From Phaseolus vulgaris (Eukaryota > Streptophyta > Magnoliopsida > Fabales > Fabaceae), in the NCBI RefSeq assembly GCF_000499845.2, contig NC_023756.2, forward strand, positions 9,593,344-9,657,343: DNA of 64,000 nt, given 5' to 3'. The number at the start of each line of letters is the position of its first letter. The stretch's first letter is position 1. The position numbers and the translations under genes are program-made. Under the pieces are notes generated by a model that saw only the letters and a program-made list of their open reading frames with translations, searched no databases and was not told where the DNA came from. This document shows positions 47,451 through 60,900 of this stretch, one piece after another.

Positions 47451-48600
47451 ACTTAGTTATTATTGTTTATATTTAAATATGTGAAGCAATTCTGTTATGT
47501 AAATATTTTCTATTAGGATCCACTTAAATTTAAGTTGTTGATATTTCTTAGGATTTAGATAGATATTTTATCTTTAAATTTATTAAAAAAAAAATATTTA
47601 TTTTATCTTAAATTCATTCAAATAGATTATCAAAAACTAAAATACCAATTTTAGTTTATTCCAACCACGTTTAACTTAAAATATACGGGGAAATGAAATG
47701 TATTATTATTAATTGTTATAAATGATTAATTAATAATAATTTATAAATATGTAACAATTTATTTATTTAATATAAATCTATAACTCTATAGTAATTAATA
47801 ACAGTATCCAGTTTTGTAATTTTTTGGTGTGTATATTTTTAATTATTTTGCTTTTTATAATCTAATAAATATTTCATCTATATAATGGAAATGTAGTTAC
47901 TATAAAAAAATATTTGACAGACTATAGCCTTTTTTTTTAATAATAAATTGATAAATGAAACTTACTAAATTATATCTAACATAATATGTCTATTTTTTTC
48001 ATGGTATGTTTTAGGTTTAGTTATAGTTATTGTCGATAGAGATGACAATGCGAGACAGGCCTTGCGGGTCGGTCTGCAACCCGCTACTAAAAAGCGCAAG
48101 GTAAACTTATTAATCTAGTCCACTAAACCGCTTAGGCCCACCTCGCATAATTAGCAATCCACATGGACCAACAACGGAACGGTTTCGCCCGCTAGCGCGC
48201 ATAAATAAAAAAAAATTATTTTATTTTCCCTTAAAACAAGAATCATACCTCCACTCACTAATTAATGTAGTGTAACATTTATTTTATTATATTTAAAAAA
48301 TTGAGTTTAATGCAATAAAAAAAGGAACATTTTGTTTTAATCATCTAAGGGTTAATATTAAGAGTGATAGTGAATTTAATTTTAAGTAAACTTATATTTA
48401 AAATTTATTAATAAAAATAAATATAAAAAAGAGATTTCAATAAGATACTTGTTAAAAAAATAGTCATTTTCATTAAAATATTTTATAACAAAACTTTGAT
48501 AAGATATTCTAATACATTTACATACACATATAGGAAAAATAATCAAGCCTTCTAACAAGACTCATACTTGAATTCAGATGTTAGTTATCATGTGAATTTA
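47451..48600. other. Intergenic AT-rich stretch
   Basis: No gene was recognised. A GC-rich dispersed repeat patch lies at 48040-48200. Confidence 0.5.
48040..48200. repeat. GC-rich dispersed repeat, third copy
   Basis: It contains GCGAGACAGGCCTTGCGGGTCGG, CAACCCGCTACTAAAAAGCGC and CGGTTTCGCCCGCTAGCGCGC, in the same style as 36475-36605 and 38890-39000. Confidence 0.4.
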
Positions 48601-48900
48601 TTTTGGAAGTGTTATTTTGGTTCTTTGGAAGCTTTATTTTATTTCTTTTCTACATAAAAAAAATGAAAAATTCATGGCATGAGCCAAGGCTGAGGAAACT
48701 CGAAGATATATATCAATACAAAATGCATCTAGCTTCACTGCCCCCAGTGAAAAATATTGTACCTAGAAAAAGAAGAGAAAAACTTACAGGCCTAAATCAT
48801 GTTTACAAGTGTCCTTTGCAACATTCTACCTTCCCAGTGGTTATCAATTAAATTCTAACCAACAGGAAAGGTACCATTTTAGCACCAGATTACACACAAA
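48600..48900 (-). other. Likely 3' UTR of the EPL1 gene
   Basis: It follows the stop codon on the minus strand and is less AT-rich than the intergenic DNA beyond it. The polyadenylation site could not be fixed. Confidence 0.4.
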
Positions 48901-51900
48901 TTAGTTACATGTTGAAGGTCGTGGTTTTGGAGGCATATAATAAGAATTACCACAATCAATTGGAGTTTGCATAAGTGGATTCCACCGGTCGAATATTATC
49001 CGGCCACCTCTACCCATTCGGCCGCGCAATCTGTACGACGCAGGTGACACCCCATTTGTTGCAATAGAATCTGGTGGCATAATGCCTGCCATGGCCAACT
49101 TCTCTGGAAGCAGAGGCTTGGTGAACAATAAAACTGGCTCAAGTGGATCCTGCATAATCCCATGCCACACAACAACTCATCAACAACCATGCTCAACTAC
49201 GAGGGTTGGTGTATAGAATGTTGAGTTGTGCGAATAACAACTCTTTGCCATGCAATCACACATGGGTGGTCAAAATTGAATTAACTACATAAATCATTTA
49301 GGATTATACCATCAAGAATTGCTCTTCTTGTGCACTCACATGATACAGTTCTTTCTAGATAGATAGGTAGATAGATAAAAAATTAAATACCAGTTTATGA
49401 GGCCACCCATGCGGGACATATCTTCTCCTAAACTCTTGCTTTGTGCTGGCTGCAGGAACCATGGGCAGGTTGGTGTCATGGGAAGGCAAACTCTGTACTG
49501 CAGACCGTGTTCGAGGAAAGCGGTTTGTCATGACATCATCCGAATCAAAATATTCCTCTTCACTTGAAACAAACTTGGAAGAGAAGGCAGTAAAGCCAGA
49601 GAATGCCAAGTTGTCTTCCAAAAATTCGGTTTCATGCTGAAATAGAGAATTACACATTGGTTCATAGGTTCAAAAAATATGCTCGCAACGGATACAAGCC
49701 AAAAGAATAATTCTAAACTCCACAGCGCTAATAAATTATAAAATTGATCCAGCAAGGTGCATCAAATAGCATAGTTATATACAAATTCTTACTCCTTTTT
49801 TTTCTTTTTTGAGCCTTCTTATTCTTAGTCAACCACTAAGAACTAGAGCATGGAGATTGCTTATTACAACTCTGATTAGCAGATAATATACTTAGTGCAG
49901 ATGGCCAAAACCAACAAATAAGAGTAAATAAATTCTCATTGTTTTCACTGTGTGAGGTCTCAAAATATATACGAGAAGGTTTGTATTCTAACTCAACGAA
50001 CCAAAGACAAAAGCAATCCAGTCAAGATTCAACCAAACACGGGAATTAACACTAAGGATCGGCTCTAAACAGCCAGTAGATTCAACATAATAAACATACA
50101 AAAGAATATCCATACCTTGTACTTCATTTGCATCCTTTGCAACGTAACTTCACTCTCCATTACTTCTCTTTTTTTCTCCTCCCTCTGGTCATCATTGTAT
50201 ATCAACACAATAAGTATTAAGTATGAAGACAAAAAAGGATATAAATACGGTACAACACCCATGAAATAACTTGAAAGTCACACCTTGATCAAAGCTTCCA
50301 ACAAGCTCTTAGCTTGGTCAAGGTTGCGCCTGACCTGTTCGTGATGAAAGCTTCAAATAAGTTTTCTAGTACTATATATTGCATCAGAAACACTCTAGTT
50401 GGGAAGAAAGAAATCTATCTCTTTAGCCATTGATTTCTTCAGAAAGACAATATGAATTATTAACATTTTTTACATCAACATTCCTAAAACATAATGAAAT
50501 GAATTAAAATCATTCTTTTTTAGTATAACTGACAATTATATCAATAATAGCAGCAATACCATCTATTGTACAAACAACAGTATAAACAACAGATCAAAGT
50601 AAGAAAGTATTAGAAAGTGGGTCTTAGGCTTAAATCCACTTTACAAAATTGACTTGCAAGATTAATTTTGTACCCACTTTTATATTATAATATAGTCATA
50701 TCTCTAGTTAATTTTAGATGTCCAATATACCCCCTTCACACCGAGAACTAGACGTCTTAAGTGTGGGAATAGGTATTTATGAGTGGTTTGATTGCAGATG
50801 ACACGATATGCTCTATACACCTTACTAGAATAGGCTCCAATGCTATATTAGAAATAACTCAATCTTATAAAACCAACTTGCAAGTTGAGGTTTGTATCTT
50901 TAGATATTATAAATTGGTCAACGATGAGCAATTTCCAACAGAAACCATAAGCTAAAACTTGTGTTTCCATTTCCAAATTGTTTCTTTTTCAAGTGAATTT
51001 GCAATTACTTCAACACCAGATTATTCAATTTCATTAATCTAGCTGTAACTTGTCTTATCCACCAAATGGATTTCATTAAAGCATGTCAGCGAAAGAAAAT
51101 TCATGACAAATGACACTTCAGTTAGATGAGAACTTTTGTTTACCAAATACTATGTTGCCTTTCAAAAAATATACAGCAAACAAGCCACGCACTAAATTAT
51201 TGGATATATCACTTGAATTATTCCTTTTCTTAGGTCAAATCATGACCACATGGAACAAGGGTCATACGTCTTTCAAGAAACTCAACATTCTCTGAAACAA
51301 TAATTAGGGAAAAGAAACCTCTACAAATCCTTTAAAAAACTTTTAATCCCTTTCTTTTAAGTAATAATTCATAGTGTAAGGGAAAACCACAAGTTCATAA
51401 AATCATTATCGCACACTTAACCAACAGTTGCCTAAGAATCATAATCAATTAGAAGAGCTGACCTGGCGAAGCTTTTCAAATGACTGCACATTGTTCTCCC
51501 TCCTTTGCATCTGAAGAGAACAATGTAAGGGCTTAAGTCAACCAAAAACCATTCCAAGTCTTAAATAAACTCATGCCTTTGAGGAAAAAGCATTTACCCA
51601 ACACTGAGGTACAATGAAAACATGAGCCAAGTTTTCCACCTACCCTTCTTGTGTGAAGTCTGTGGGCCTTCTCCCTTGGCCGAAAGACATTATACGGGTT
51701 GGTGTCGTTAACCGGAGGAGGTGGCTGTATGCAAAAATACAGTTCATCTTGTCAAAATTCTTCACAATATAGGCTTGCCCAGCATACTACTTTAGGCAAA
51801 CAAGCATAGATATAGGCCCCCTCCCCTCCCCCATGAGCAAAACAAATAAAAACAAAAAATATTGAGTACTATGTTAGCAGCAAACTACAGAGTAAGATAA

Positions 51901-54900
51901 CAGGAAAATAATATATTAGTTATAATGTTCTAAAGTCTAACCTGCAAACGTCGCAAAACAGGCTTTTGCCATCGTTCTCGCTGCCCCCAAAAACACGCAA
52001 ACAAGGGAAAAGATATTTGTCAGATACTAACTAATAAAAGGAAATAAAAAATTACCAACCATAATTTTAATAGCATGAATACGCAATGCCATAATATACT
52101 TTGTAGCACAACTTAGGCACTTTGGATCTATCACATAAAGTGACATAGGAACAGACATAAATCAAATGTTTCAAGCTAGGTGGATGAAATGGAGACATTT
52201 TCAAGTGTTATTTTTCTTTTTAAATGGTGCAATTCAAACACAGGAAAACTTTCTGGAAAACAATAAGATCCAATGCATCATGGTACAAAATATTTAGTAA
52301 AGAGCAAACAGGTATGTGCTTAGCGTTATTGATATAAAAATGTTGTGGTGGATAAGTGGAGTTAACTTGTCAAATGGAAGTGTGATGCCACCATGGCAGA
52401 ATAGCACGACAGTTTAGATTCCTTCTACTATTTTACATGGATTACACAGCATTTTACAGTGTCATCCACCATTTTCTACGATTGTCATTGCCACATGGCA
52501 AACATTGGTCACTTTTTAAAAAATATTATAAAGACCAACTAGGGCAGCTTTTACAACCTTTTCTGTTATCATTTTGTTATGATCAACTCTGACAATCTTG
52601 TCTCACCACTACCAGGAGACAACCACCAAGGTGTCTTCGTCAGTTATTCCCTTTCTTTTGTTTTTCCTGTCCTCATTTTTATTTTCTTCCTTCCATATCA
52701 CAACCTCATGTCTATTTATTCGGATGTTTTTTCTTCTTCCATTCAACTCCCGTGACCACAAGTGTCATTAGTTTTTGTTATTTAATTTTAGTAGACTTTA
52801 ATTCATCCACCATGTTTACACTATTTATCTGCAACGTCATCCATATCATGTGGCAGGCTTCAGATTTCCATTATTGTCAACCATCCCCAGCTGAATGTTG
52901 GCGAAAATAAAAGACAGGACAGGGAATGAATGCATTTGATAAAAAGTAGAGCCAGCATCTATTGGGCAAATGATGGTACAATCTAGCTTGAGATCATTGG
53001 GACATATGAGGGTAAAACTAATAAAAACCCTATTAAAACAGTCTATGCTTAATTAAAGGTAGAGAAAGACAATGTAAAACTCAGAGAAGTCACTAAAAAG
53101 GACAAATATCTAAATAGCATTTGTTATGGCCAAAAACAACCAAGGTTATAAGACTCGAGAGTCTACATAGACTTGTGAGAAGTCTGTAAACTCAACTCGT
53201 AAACCCAACTCGTAAGAGTCTACTTCGTATAAAATTTCAATAAAAAAAATATTCATAATACCAATTTTACAATATTGAAATAAAGAAGTTTATATACCAA
53301 CAAGTCCATTAAGACTTTAACTTCTTATGGTACTAAAACATAAGGTTCATAATCATATCTAGTCCCAGCAAGATGACGTTTGAATCTGAAAAGGTCTCCA
53401 TTAAATGTCTTTGAAGAGTAATTACATCTCACTTTTTTTCCATTATGCAAAACATCTCTTCCGTGTTTCCATCCAACATTTGTTCTATTTCCCACAACAT
53501 TTTATTTCTAGGTGGACGTGATGAAGATGTACCAACACTGCTAAAATTTGAACCAGTTCCCAACATCACTAAACTTTACCTGCTAGACACAATCAATAAA
53601 AAAGTAATTATATTAACTTTGTTTCCAGCCACACTAAACAAATCCCCCCAAATCACTTTATTCCCGAAACCTCCATGCTTTTTAATTTATGCATGAAATC
53701 TCCATCCCGAAACCACACATGCCACTACCATTTCTTATTCTCCATTCACCATTCACCCCAAACAAAATCACGAACCCAAACCCAACCTCAAATTCCCATT
53801 CACCCTAACCCCAAACAAAATTGTGAAACCTAGCTATGACACAGAACCAGAGTATCTAACTGAAAACGAAGGTAGAACGAGACAACGGTGCTAGGCGAGG
53901 CGACGAGACGCGAAATGACGGTAGGGCAATTGTTACACGACGCAAGACGATAGTGAGAGACGACAAGGTGACGGTGAGCAACGGCGAGGTGAGAAGGAAA
54001 ACCTCAAATGAAACACGAACCAGGACAAGTACAAAGCAATAAAAGTCTAAAATCGTTCACTCAGCTTGAGAATCGCGGGTTTAATTGATTCTACCAAGTC
54101 TATCTCGAGTTTGCTGAAAAACGAGTTTGTTCACATGTTGACTCGTGACCCAAGAGTAGACTCTTAAACTCGGACGAGTTAACTTGCAAGTTTGATAACA
54201 ATGAGAACACAATGGCTCGATTCACTCGCATCAAGTACGGGATAAAATTCAAGAGTCCTTTTTCACATGTCAAAGGCGCATGCTCGTCAACTTCACATTG
54301 TTCTTCGAGCCACCTCTCTAGGCAGGAAAATTATGTGCAAGTTCTTGTCACATATCAAGAGTGTTGTTGATGAGCTCCCTCCATGAAGAACATATTGATG
54401 TGATTTTGGAAGTATTACCTAAAGATAATGCACCATTAGTTTTAGTTATTGATAGCATATTCAAGAATACTCCAACTCTTGAACTTGAGGCTCTTGTGCA
54501 TTGTGCATGAATCTTAGGCCAATAGGTTTCAAAAACAATCATAATCTTAATGGTGGATAATGTTTGTGGTAGTGATAGCCATGTACAGAGATTGAGGTGG
54601 CAACAATGGTGGTTGTCATGGCGATGGTTCTGGCATAGACCATGAAGGATGTTTTATGAACTTCCAACTTCAAATTTGATTGAAGTATGGTCACACTGCC
54701 AATATTTGCTTTTGTAAAGCTAATGCAAATTATCAACCTAGTGAATCTCTTGTCTCTATAATCCTACAACATTGCAACCTACCTAATTCAACACATCCCT
54801 GTCCAACACCAAGACTTTTAAAAACTTGGGTCAATCACAACTTGGAGATTCCAAATCAAGAGACTAATACCATCTCACTCAGCTACTCCTAGTGTTATGC

Positions 54901-57900
54901 TTGCTACTGCTTCTTCACAAGTTGTTGCTAACTCTACATGGATCCATGACTAAGATGCATTTTTTAATGTTACTGGTGAGCCTGATAATGTACATCAATT
55001 GACTCAACTTGAGCCTGAACCAAATTTTCAATAAAACACCATAATATAAATTTCTAAGGACCTCTAGTTGTGCTTGTTTCTGTTTGAGATCCTATACCAC
55101 TCAATCTTGATTTTCACAAGATTGTTTTCTTGGGATATTTCCTGGGAAACTCAACATCTCAGAAGGGCTATAATTGTCTCTCTGCTCCAAGCAGAATTTA
55201 CATTCTAAGGATGTGATCTTTATTGAAAAAGTTTCCTTACTCTGAAATTTTCAAGAAAAGGCCCACTAATGCTATCTCGCTCCCTATACTTCACTTTTAA
55301 CCTAGACCTGTCTCTCCACCATGTCTTAAATCTTCCTCTCTCTTCTCCAAACCACGCACCTCAAAGTTATGTCTCCACCTTCACAACAGCTTGTCCCTTC
55401 CTCTGAAAACAATTATCAAAATATGGGTGTAAATATTGCATATTGTACAAATGGAGTCTAGTGTTGAAATATGAGTGTAAATATTGCACAATTAACGTAC
55501 AATAAATATAGATTGATTGGATAATAAATATAGATTTGTTTGCAAGAAATCCCTAAAATTAAGAGATTGGGATTAGGAGTTTATTTGGTATATTTGCTCA
55601 AAATTTAAAGTCTTCGTGTCTAGAGATTTATTTCCTTTTATTAGGCTTTCGATTTTCCTTTTAAATACTTTAAATACCAACATATTGTTTCTTTTTTAGA
55701 TTAAGAAAAGTAATTCCATAATTATTGCTTGCGACCTACACATTTTTTCACATGGTATCAGAGCTCAAGGTTTTCCCTAGAGCCCTGATCTCTCTTTTTA
55801 CCACTTACCACGTTCATTGCCATTTTATCTTCAAGATGCAGCCTTTAATTGCTACAGTTTCATCATAAGAGCCTTTATTACTATTTTCTCTTCTATATAA
55901 AATCACCCATCGACAAAGGGAGGATTAAATATGGAGAAGATAAAAAGACAGAAAGACCTATTGGGAACACTTAGGAAACCCTTTTAATTGTACTCTCTTG
56001 CTCTCTCTGCCAGTATTTCTTGTACGAGTGTCTCATTTAATGTTAACTCTAGGATTGTGGATTTGGGAGCTACGGATCATGACATACTTGCCTTAACTCT
56101 TTCATTCTTATACCCAAGTTTGTCAAACTCGAGAGTCTACGTAGACTCGTAAGAGTTTACTTCATATGAAAAAAAAATATTTAAAAAAAAAAAGAGCACT
56201 CCAAATAAAAAAAAGCACTCCAACTTAAAAAACACTAAAAAAACATAGCACTCCAGCTAAAAAACAAAGCACTCCAAATAAAAAATCTGCACCAAGGTTC
56301 CCCCAATTTAATGCACCCCAATTAAATAAAAACGCCCAATTTAATGCAGCCCAATTAAAAAAAAAACAAACCAACCCTAATTCCCCACGTATTAAGCATA
56401 AACCTGTAATGCACCACTCAAAAGACAGCACCATCAACAACCAAAACAGAGTAACTGCAGCACCACCCACCTCTAACTTATATGAGATCACCACCGCAGA
56501 ACACTACTCTAATGAACGCACCGCAACCCGTGACCACCCGCACGAACGCCACCACTGCGCGACCTCCACACGACCACCAACATCACCACCGCACGATCAG
56601 AGAAGACGCAACAACCATGAAAACGAATGTGAACCCTAAACGACCCTTCAGAACGACACTGTATTGGATTAAAACAAATACCCATCAGGACTCGCCAACT
56701 TGGAGCAGACTCGCGAGTTTAACCGAGTTCATCGAGTTTACTCTGAGTCTGCTAAGTTTACTCAAAACCGAGTTTACTACCGAGTTAACTCGGTTAGGGT
56801 GGGTGGAAATGTTAACTCGAATGAGTAAGCGAGTTCACTCACGAGTTTGACAACCATGCTTATACCCCATCTCCAAGCAATGGGAAAATCATTGTTGCCA
56901 ATGGTTCTTTGGCTACAGTGGTAGGATATGGAGATATTTATTTATCTTCAAAACTTATTCTTAAAAATGTTCTACGTGTCCCAAAACTTCAACAAGTCTT
57001 ACTCCATAAAAAAACACATCACCTCTATTGTTTTGCAATGTTTTCCCCATCTTTGTGTGTTTTCCAGAAGCAAGACTCGGGGAGGAGGATTGGACTTGCT
57101 AAGGAAAGAAATGGACTTTACTACCTAGAACCATCCCAAGAATCCAAAGTTGATCAACCCATGTCTCTACTAAACATATCAAATAAAGAAACTCTTTGGT
57201 TATACCACTATCACCTAGGACATCCATCATTTTTTGTTTTAAAAATTATGTTTCCACATTTATTTGAAAATCTACATACCTCAAACTTGCATTGTGAGGC
57301 TTCTAAATTAGTTAAACACACTCGTGTATCTTTTCCCATTAGCAATAATAAAAGCTCACAACCTTTCCAATTAATCCAGTGATATATGGGGACCATCTAT
57401 TATACCTAATATCTCTAGGGAGCGTTAGTTTGTAAGATTTATGTACTTTTTCTTCCAGAAAAAGTTTAATCGAATCAAGATCTGATTTACCACATTCCAG
57501 GTCTGGATCCAATGGTCAGATGTGCTGACCAAGCTTCTCTCTCCAGCCAAAAGGCAAACTCAATGTGAAAGGGTTTTATGAAGAATCTTCACCTTGAGTT
57601 TAAGGGGGAGCGGATTACAGCATAAATATACATTTTTCATTGTTTTAAAATAGAATAATCTTAGTTGCCAACTCTAAAGTTTGTTAGTCTGTTATCAACC
57701 CTTGTACAGCTGAACCAATGAGGGCAGCCACTATAAATGCTCCCTGTGTATTCTGTTTGGTTGAATGAAATGAAAAACTCCATTCTCAGATAAATTCTCT
57801 CTAAAATGCTTAAAGAATTAGACATAGCAAAAAATTTGTACTCACGGGTATTGTTCAAACCCATCCCAATATTAATAAAGAATGCCGAAATTGACCGGAC

Positions 57901-60900
57901 AGGAGTATGGGTATGGGTAGTCCCGATCTTTCAAATCAGAACAAGGATGAGGATGAGTATGTACATATGTGTTCAGTCCTCATCCTCACCCATGCTAGTT
58001 TTAAATTACTAAAACATTTTTAGTTTATTTGGTACTTTATTTTGAAATTTATGCAATTATAATTTCTTTATTCTTATTTGGCATTGAAGAGAAGAAAATG
58101 TGACAATTGACATTGAGTTCTTAAAATTATTTTTCTTAGACGTGTGTACAAGTATATGACAAGAATGGAGATGGGACACAAATTTCATACCCATCGACTA
58201 TTGGGGACAGGGATGGGTATGAGATTTTACTTCAGGGACAAGGATGGGTATAGCCAAACCCACACCTACTCTGCCTTGTTTATCATCCCTACAAAATATG
58301 TATGAAGACCTGGTATGGTACACCTTCCATATTCCTAATGAAGGTCATTATTGAAAGTCATTCACAAAGTTATATATAGATAAAAAAAGAGGCATGCCCC
58401 TCATAAATGATGATAACATGATGTTGATTCCATACCTTCTCTTTCCAATAATCATATACAGACTGGATAAGTGAATATTTGAAGCCCTGCGCTTGTAAGG
58501 CCTAACAAATAAAGGAGACAACTTTTGATAAGCCCAAAAAGAATCATATACATGATACAAGCAAAGTAATATAATATTTGCATTGCAGAACAATGAAACC
58601 AAAAGCATTCTGAAATTTGAAAGATCGTCCTACATACCATGAACAATAAATTAATAGATAATAACCTAGATATGGAAATCTTTGAAGAAAACCAATAATT
58701 CATCAGCATCAGGTTAAAAAAGACTACTAAATCATATTGAGGTTTTCATCTAACATGAAAACTGTACAAATACATCCAAAAATAATATTAAACTTAAAAA
58801 TTACACCTTCATCATTCACATAAAATGTTCAGTTTTCGCACTCAGATCCTTGAAAGAAAAACACTTGAATAACAGGAAATATCCATGATTTGTCTTTACA
58901 AGAGTATTGAGATTGAGTTTGAAAATCGGTGCATAAACATCTAGCCAGAACAATGTAATCAGTCCGCTTTCATTACAGACAGGTTAAAAAATGTTACGAT
59001 AAGCCCAACTGGTCCTACACATAACAGCTAAAAAGAGTTGGTTTTTGACAGCAGATCAAATCCCCTACAACAAAGTATCAAACCATTACCACTTCCATTC
59101 TCCTTAATTAAATGAACTGCAGAAAAAAGTGACAGGTTTAGCCTCTTAAAATTTGGGCTTAAGGCCTAACTCAATCCCATAAAACTAATTTATAAGGTGA
59201 GAACTGCCCAGGCTCTACATGTACTGCTTAGACAATGAGACTAAACATAACCCAACACACCCAGCACAATGAAGGCAGACCAAGGCTTGGGCCTATAGTG
59301 CGGGCAAAGCAAGTGGTCCAATAATGCATAGGACAGAGTCTAATATTAAAATTTGACTTCAGCTCTAATTCAACTTTACAAAACTGACTTGTGAGGTAAA
59401 GATTGACGCCTTACAGTATTACTTCAGCCATATCTTTAGAGTATGTGGGACTACAAACACCCCTCACCAGCACAATGAAGGTGCTGGAGCCAGCAATAAA
59501 AGACAGACCAATGACATGCAAGTAAGGCAAGATGGGGGTGGTTAAAAATAAAAACAACTTTTCAACATAGCCCTTAACACTTCAAGCTAATTCAGTTTTC
59601 CATGCAAAATATAAAAACCACTCTAGGAAAAAGTAGCTGAAACAAAGAAAAATATGCAACAAAGCAGTCCAGTCTCTTTTCATATCAGTGGAAAAAATCA
59701 ATCAAAACAAACATGAGAGTCTATGAAAAATGTTAGAGCAAAGATATACTAAAAAATTTGAGAACTGTATAAACTATAAGCTGCACGCAGTCTATATCTC
59801 CTAACCCATTTCTGCACTAGGGCTACACATAGCACACAGATTAAGCGTAAATGCTATATAAGGTTCTGAATTTCCATCAATATAATTGTATTACTGGAAA
59901 TTTGCTGTAACTTGCTCAAGGCATGTGTGAAGGACTATGGATGAAAATAATACTTAATGACCTTAAAATAAAGGTTGACATCCCTATGCAATTGTACTAT
60001 GATAACAAGTCAACCATGAGCATTGCCCATAATCTAATCCAACATGATAGGACCAAACATATTGAAATTGACAGGAACTTCATCAAAGATAATCTTGACA
60101 GGGACCTAATAGTTACAACTCATGTCCCTAGAGTATTTCAGATAGGAGACATTTTCACTAAAGGACTTCCTCAAAGCAAATTTCAGGATCTTCAAGATCT
60201 TGTATGCAATTTGGGAATGATTGATATTCATTTACCAACATGAGGCGGGGTGTTGTAAATAGCAAAGTATTAGGATTAAAAATATTCTCAATATCTCCAC
60301 AGTAATTAGGAAAAAATATCTTCACAATCTCCATATTCATTTCAACATCTTTTTATTTCCTTTTTTAAAGGTTTTGATTATAAAAATAGAGATGATAAGA
60401 ATGTAATTGGTGTGTTATCAATAAAATATTTTTTTATTTTCTTACATAGTTCAAGTACATTCTTGCTCTTCTTGATTCTGGATCCGCATCAATGATCAAT
60501 CCCAAATTGGATGAAAATATGCAATAAAAATTTCTTACTTTATTTTGGTTAATCTGTCTATATTACAACCAGTATCATAGATCAAAATCTCTAACAAAGT
60601 ATGCGATGCACCAATGAAGCATGATTTTGTTCCAGATCTTAGCATTTAGGTTTTAGCATAAAGTATAAGACTTCCATCACATTCAATACATTTAGGCTTT
60701 TCAAATATAAAGGACTTTCTCCTTAGAAAATATAGTCAATCAATTCCTACCATTAGTTCACACTAATATTAATGGTCTGAATTTCTCAAAAAATGGTCCA
60801 TGAAGGTTGGGATTTTTATATTACTGGAGTGTGCTGCTAACTGGTTTTCGAAATAATCAAATTTCGGTCATGATGCATAACCCTTTTTCTTGTTCTTGTA

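Larger units (their letters stand above)
51981..58435 (-). other. 6.5-kb EPL1 intron made of nested transposons
   Basis: It lies between the WKEK and RERW codons, phase 0. 51990-53130 has no recognised element. 53142-54203 is a MULE-type MITE. 54270-55400 and 55462-57420 are copia relics in plus orientation, the second containing another MITE. 57440-57810 is a further copia tail, and 57860-58280 a dispersed repeat. The intron's original sequence is hard to separate from the insertions. Confidence 0.65.

Noticed and set aside
48603..48851. Plus-strand frame of 82 codons
   Set aside because: It is antisense to the probable EPL1 3' UTR and has no recognised motif.
56225..56494. Trp/Phe-rich minus-strand frame of 89 codons
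   Set aside because: It lies inside the MULE-type MITE and reflects its repeats.
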